Below, one piece after another: positions 7,280-10,403 of a stretch of 10,403 nucleotides of DNA. The notes beneath the pieces are model-generated. The model saw only the letters and a list, made by a program, of their open reading frames with translations, did not search any database and was not told where the DNA came from. The position numbers and the translations under genes are program-made. Positions within the stretch are counted from its first letter, which is position 1; each line of letters begins with the position of its first letter. This stretch comes from Rhizobiaceae bacterium (GTDB lineage Bacteria > Pseudomonadota > Alphaproteobacteria > Rhizobiales > Rhizobiaceae). Where the stretch lies: contig SCRB01000691.1 in the NCBI GenBank assembly GCA_004299545.1, forward strand, positions 1-10,403, given 5' to 3'.

Positions 7280-8203
7280 ATGATCCTTTGCTGCGGTGAC
7301 ACGCTGATCGACATGCTGCCGCGGCTGACCACGGCCGGCGAGCAGGCTTTCGCGCCCTATGTCGGCGGCGCCTTGTTCAACAGCGCGATCGCGCTCGGCC
7401 GCATCGGCGCGCCGACAGGCCTCCTCACCGGCCTGTCCAGCGATTTCTTCGGCCAGATGCTTCGCGCGGCGCTTGCCGAGAGCCATGTCGATGCGCATTT
7501 CGCCCATATTTCCGACCGGCACACGACTTTGGCTTTCGTCCGCCTCGTGGAGGGACAGGCGAGCTATACTTTCTTCGACGAGGACAGCGCCGGGCGGATG
7601 CTCTACGAAAGCGATCTGCCAGAACTGGACGGACGCGTTGAGGCGATGCTTTTCGGCTGCATGACCCTCATCGCCGAACCCAGCGGCTCGACCTACGAGG
7701 CGCTCATGCGGCGCGAGCACAAGAAGCGCGTCATGATGCTCGATCCGAACATCCGCAAGGATTTTGTCCCCGACAAAACGGCCCATATGGCGCGGATGCG
7801 GCGGATGATCGCGCTCGCGGATATCGTCAAGCTTTCCGACGAGGACCTTGGCTGGTTCGGCGAGACGGGAACCGACGCGCAAATCGCGGCGCGCTGGCTG
7901 GCGATGGGGCCGAAGCTGGTCGCCATCACGCACGGCGCGAAAGGCGCGAAAGGTTATACGGAGCGCTTCGAGGTCAGCGTCCCGGCGCGGGTGGTCTCGG
8001 TCGCGGACACGGTCGGTGCCGGCGATACGTTCAACGCCGGCATCCTGGCATCCCTCTCGGAAATGGGCCTTCTCACCAAGGAGAAAATCGCGGGGCTCAC
8101 CGAAAAGGACGTGACGGAAGCGCTTGAATTCGCCGCGCGCATCGCGGCGATCACGGTTTCGCGTGCAGGCGCCAATCCGCCGTGGGCGTACGAACTGGCA
8201 TAA
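7280..8203 (+). CDS. frk: Fructokinase, PfkB family (307 aa)
   Basis: This enzyme phosphorylates fructose with ATP to fructose 6-phosphate in the cytoplasm, the step after FrcBCA import. PfkB features are clear: the N-terminal MILCCGDTLIDMLP, the glycine-rich PYVGGALFNSAIALGRIG at about 27-44, DPNIRKDF near 155-162, and the ATP/anion-hole signature DTVGAGDTFNAG at 243-254 with the catalytic base Asp249. The C-terminal SRAGANPPWAYEL is close to what I recall of rhizobial Frk, which supports fructose rather than ribose or another sugar. The ATG at 7280 matches the family start; its ribosome site (GGAAAGG, about 10 nt upstream) is only fair. It follows the ROK gene by 108 nt on the same strand with no terminator seen, so the two may be co-transcribed. 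Other PfkB sugar kinases, such as an FrcK-type kinase, remain possible. Confidence 0.9.
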   Translation: MILCCGDTLIDMLPRLTTAGEQAFAPYVGGALFNSAIALGRIGAPTGLLTGLSSDFFGQMLRAALAESHVDAHFAHISDRHTTLAFVRLVEGQASYTFFDEDSAGRMLYESDLPELDGRVEAMLFGCMTLIAEPSGSTYEALMRREHKKRVMMLDPNIRKDFVPDKTAHMARMRRMIALADIVKLSDEDLGWFGETGTDAQIAARWLAMGPKLVAITHGAKGAKGYTERFEVSVPARVVSVADTVGAGDTFNAGILASLSEMGLLTKEKIAGLTEKDVTEALEFAARIAAITVSRAGANPPWAYELA

Positions 8204-8223
8204 CTTCGTTCGTTGAATCATGG

Positions 8224-8249
8224 AGCGGAGACAAGCCTTTGTCACCGCT
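8224..8249. terminator. Hairpin between convergent genes, probable terminator
   Basis: AGCGGAGACAA (8224-8234) and TTGTCACCGCT (8239-8249) form an 11-bp stem with one A-A mismatch and a GCCT loop. It lies in the 64-bp gap between the ends of fructokinase and the convergent aminotransferase gene. On the plus strand a short pyrimidine stretch (TGCTTTC) follows; neither strand has a good T-run, so termination efficiency is uncertain. Position makes it a plausible two-way terminator. Confidence 0.5.
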
Positions 8250-8267
8250 TGCTTTCAGGATGAATGG

Positions 8268-9392
8268 TCAGGCGTTCGCTTCGACGGCTCCCCGGATAAC
8301 GTCCACAATACGTTCCTGATCATCCGTTTTCAGATAGGGATGCATCGGCAGGCACAGGATCCGGTCCGGCAAGGTCTCCGAGACCGGCAGGCCTCCGGAA
8401 GCGCGTTTGTAGCGGCTATAGGCCTTCTGCTGATGCAGCGGCTTCTCGTAATAGACCATTGTCGGGATGCCGTTCTCCTTCAAGGCCTGCCGAACCGCAT
8501 CGCGATGTCCCGTCTCGATGGCGAACTGCGCCCAGGCTGAGCGGTTGCCTTCCGGAACGACGGGAACCTTGACCAGATTGCCAAGCCCCTCACAATACCG
8601 GCGCGCAACCTCCTGGCGCATCTCCATTTCCTCTTCGAGAATGGAGAGCTTCTCGATAAGGATCGCCGCCTGGATGGTATCGAGGCGCGAATTGAGCCCG
8701 ATCCGGACATTATCGTACTGACTGGCGCCCTTGCCGTGGAACGCGACGGAGCGCATGATTCCCGTCAGGTCCGCGTCATTGGTGAATATCGCGCCGCCGT
8801 CGCCGTAGCAGCCGAGCGGCTTGGCAGGGTAGAAACTGGTCGATCCGACATTGCCGAAGGCGCCGCATTTGACGCCCCCCTGCGTGCCGCCGGTCGCCTG
8901 CGCCGCATCCTCGATGACGACCAGGCCTTCCCGCGCTGCGATTTCGGCGATGGCGGCATAATCGGCCGCAAGGCCGAAGAGGTCGACCGGAATGATGGCC
9001 TTCGTCTTCAGCCGGCCTTCCTTCTTGACCTCGGCGATCGCTGTTTCGAGTTGTGCCGGGACGATGTTGTAGGTGTCGGGATCGACATCGATGAAGACCG
9101 GCTCCGCACCGACGAGGGCCACGACCTCGGCCGTCGCGGCAAAGGTGAAGCTCGGACAGAAGACCGCATCGCCGGGTCCGATGCCATAGGCCATCAGCGG
9201 AATGACCAGCGCATCCGTACCGTTGGCGCAGGCGACGACATGGCCGACGCCCATATAATCGGCCATCCTGTTCTCGAATTCCGTCACTTCCGGCCCGAGA
9301 ATATACCGGCCTTCGGCGATGACTTTCTCCACCACCGCCGAAATACGGCCGCCGAGCCGCTCGCGTTGCGCGCCAAGATCGATAAACTGCAT
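8268..9392 (-). CDS. DegT/DnrJ/EryC1/StrS sugar aminotransferase, WbpE-like (374 aa)
   Basis: This PLP-dependent aminotransferase (fold type I) acts on keto-sugars attached to nucleotides. Key parts are MQFIDLGAQRERL at the start, EGRYILGPEVTEFE near 27-40, CANGTDAL at 55-62, EDAAQATGG at 161-169 (Asp162 for the PLP ring nitrogen), and SFYPAKPLGCYGDGGAI at about 186-201 with the PLP lysine at 191. It ends with LPMHPYL near the C-terminus, as in the family. The phrases ILGPEVTE, CANGTDAL, KPLGCYGDGGAIFTND and LPMHPYL match what I recall of Pseudomonas WbpE, which aminates UDP-3-keto-GlcNAc uronic acid. The substrate is therefore guessed as a 3-keto UDP-sugar for a surface polysaccharide. The ATG at 9392 has GGAG 5 nt upstream. 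It lies 101 nt after cysQ, same strand, with no other sugar-nucleotide genes in view. Confidence 0.9.
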   Translation of the reverse strand: MQFIDLGAQRERLGGRISAVVEKVIAEGRYILGPEVTEFENRMADYMGVGHVVACANGTDALVIPLMAYGIGPGDAVFCPSFTFAATAEVVALVGAEPVFIDVDPDTYNIVPAQLETAIAEVKKEGRLKTKAIIPVDLFGLAADYAAIAEIAAREGLVVIEDAAQATGGTQGGVKCGAFGNVGSTSFYPAKPLGCYGDGGAIFTNDADLTGIMRSVAFHGKGASQYDNVRIGLNSRLDTIQAAILIEKLSILEEEMEMRQEVARRYCEGLGNLVKVPVVPEGNRSAWAQFAIETGHRDAVRQALKENGIPTMVYYEKPLHQQKAYSRYKRASGGLPVSETLPDRILCLPMHPYLKTDDQERIVDVIRGAVEANA

Positions 9393-9421
9393 GCTGTCTC
9401 CAATCAACGTCCGGTAGGCCC

Positions 9422-9440
9422 AAAAGGCAGGCGTCGCCTG
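9422..9440 (-). terminator. Small hairpin followed by TTTT after cysQ
   Basis: On the minus strand CAGGC-GAC-GCCTG (complement of 9428-9440) is followed by CC and TTTT (complement of 9422-9425). It sits between cysQ and the aminotransferase gene, leaving only about 30 nt before the latter's start. The 5-bp stem and four T's are weak for an intrinsic terminator; partial termination or chance are both possible. Confidence 0.3.
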
Positions 9441-9493
9441 TGCTGGTAAAGCCTTCGATGGATTTTGGCCATACAGCCTTCCATCAATCTCTT

Positions 9494-10327
9494 TCAAGAA
9501 CTGTTTCCACCCTCGAACGGATCGAGGGACCGCGACGTGGCCGCGATGAACCACGGATTGGCGAAATCGGCATCGTCTTGCTGGCCCCGCTTTCCGTAGC
9601 AAAGCGGCTTGCCGTCGGTCGTGCTGGTCATGCCGCCGCCGGCGCGCAGAACGGCATCCCCCGCCGCCGTATCCCATTCCATGGTGCGGCCAAAACGGGG
9701 GTAGAGATCGGCTTTTCCCGCCGCGAGCATGCAGAATTTAAGCGAAGACCCGACCGAAAGGATTTCGGCACCGGGGCATTGGGTGAGATAGTCGTCCGTT
9801 TCGCGCGTCCGGTGCGAACGGCTTGCGACCACGGTCAAGGGAGCGCAGGCTATTCGAACGGTAATCGTCTGCCGGCGTTCCGGCCTGCCGTCCGAAGCGA
9901 TTTCGACCGCACTCGCCCCGGCGGAGCAGCAGCCTGAATAAAGAACGCCCCGCGCCGGCGCATAGACGACGCCGATTTCGGGCACACCGCGGCGAATGAG
10001 TGCAATGTTGACCGTGAAATCGGAATGGCCTTTGACGAATTCCTTGGTGCCGTCGAGCGGATCGACAAGGAAGAAGGCTTCACCCAGCCTCTCGGGCAGC
10101 CGGCCGGCGCTCGCTTCTTCCTCCGCGACGATGGGGACGGCAGGAAAATGACGGTGAAGCCCGTCCAGTATGATGCGCTCAGCCTCACGGTCGGCACGCG
10201 TCACCGGCGAGGCGTCGGGTTTGATATCGACCGTGATGCCCTCTTCGCGGATCTTCAGGATCGCGCGGCCGGCCGCAAGCGCCAGTTCCTCCAGCACCGG
10301 AAGGATGGCGGCGTCAGTTTCCTTCAT
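9494..10327 (-). CDS. cysQ: 3'(2'),5'-bisphosphate nucleotidase, CysQ type (277 aa)
   Basis: This Mg-dependent, lithium-sensitive phosphatase of the inositol monophosphatase superfamily removes the 3'-phosphate of PAP (and PAPS), clearing the by-product of sulfate activation and sulfotransfer. Metal-site motifs are all present: VAEEEAS near 67-73, DPLDGTKEF at 89-97 and WDTAAGDAVLRAGGG near 218-231. The SPVTRADREAERII block near 40-53 and KFCMLAAGKADLYPRFGRTMEWD near 197-219 are typical of CysQ. The chosen ATG (10327) overlaps the end of the upstream frame by 14 nt and has no strong ribosome site. A GTG at 10348 preceded by GAGAAG and a TTG at 10360 are alternative in-frame starts adding 7 or 11 residues. 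The overlap suggests translational coupling to the upstream gene. A general inositol phosphatase is less likely given the CysQ-like sequence. Confidence 0.92.
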   Translation of the reverse strand: MKETDAAILPVLEELALAAGRAILKIREEGITVDIKPDASPVTRADREAERIILDGLHRHFPAVPIVAEEEASAGRLPERLGEAFFLVDPLDGTKEFVKGHSDFTVNIALIRRGVPEIGVVYAPARGVLYSGCCSAGASAVEIASDGRPERRQTITVRIACAPLTVVASRSHRTRETDDYLTQCPGAEILSVGSSLKFCMLAAGKADLYPRFGRTMEWDTAAGDAVLRAGGGMTSTTDGKPLCYGKRGQQDDADFANPWFIAATSRSLDPFEGGNSS

Positions 10328-10403
10328 TGGAAGACTTTCGTCCGTCACCGCGCTTCTCAAGCCAATGTTCGAGCGCCTCCACCATTTCTTCCGGTGATTT
10401 GCC
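10314..10403 (-). CDS. C-terminal fragment of a gene upstream of cysQ, possibly APS kinase
   Basis: The last 29 codons of a reading frame enter from the right edge and end at TGA (complement of 10314-10316), inside the start of cysQ. The visible tail contains SPEEMVEALEHWLEKRG followed by a polar end. A 'PEEMV.ALE.WL..R' helix of this type is found at the end of some adenylylsulfate kinases (CysC, or the kinase half of CysNC/NodQ), and such a gene would make functional sense next to CysQ. The fragment is too short to be sure, and the frame itself is supported mainly by its overlap with cysQ. Confidence 0.45.
   Translation of the reverse strand, partial: GKSPEEMVEALEHWLEKRGDGRKSSNEGN

Noticed and set aside
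9457..9486. GATGGA/TCCATC inverted repeat after cysQ
   Set aside because: A 6-bp stem with a long loop and no T-run; not distinguishable from chance.
9393..9677. An N-terminal extension of the aminotransferase up to 9677
   Set aside because: It overlaps the end of cysQ, lacks family similarity, and the ATG at 9392 matches the family start and has a good ribosome site.

Overview
The window comes from an alphaproteobacterium, most likely of the Rhizobiales (Rhizobium, Agrobacterium, Ensifer or Shinella type). The evidence is high-GC coding sequence, a PfkB kinase that reads like rhizobial fructokinase, a FrcBCA-type sugar transporter, and a glycogen phosphorylase followed by a branching enzyme. 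The genus is an inference from remembered protein families, not from a database search. Coding density is high and the largest gene-free stretch is about 200 bp, the divergent control region.

Layout. Positions 1-2610 (minus strand) hold the start of glgB (cut by the left edge) and a complete glgP, in the order glgP then glgB. Positions 2754-5745 (minus strand) hold an ABC importer operon transcribed as binding protein, permease, ATPase (frcB, frcC, frcA). The frcC and frcA reading frames overlap by ATGA, and a strong hairpin lies between frcB and frcC. Positions 5746-5944 are the divergent control region, with a perfect 16+16 bp palindrome whose outer ends each carry a TTGACA -35 box pointing outward. 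Positions 5945-8203 (plus strand) hold a ROK-family repressor and a fructokinase. A hairpin separates the fructokinase from the convergent genes on its right. Positions 8268-10403 (minus strand) hold a WbpE-like sugar aminotransferase, a CysQ-type phosphatase, and the last 29 codons of a further gene that may be an APS kinase.

How the genes fit together. The central part is a self-contained sugar module. FrcB captures the sugar (probably fructose) in the periplasm, FrcC and FrcA import it, fructokinase phosphorylates it, and the ROK protein probably represses both divergent units from one operator. The glycogen genes lie immediately downstream of frcA in the same direction, with no convincing terminator between, so uptake and carbon storage may be partly co-transcribed. 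The right-hand part is unrelated: PAP/PAPS turnover (CysQ) and nucleotide-sugar amination, consistent with sulfur assimilation or surface polysaccharide modification.

Most of the window is ordinary chromosomal metabolism. I saw no mobile element, CRISPR array, tRNA or rRNA, and no sign of a novel defence or biosynthetic system. The most rewarding details are the divergent operator, the second inverted repeat beside it, the intercistronic hairpin, and the degenerate sugar/zinc site of the ROK repressor.
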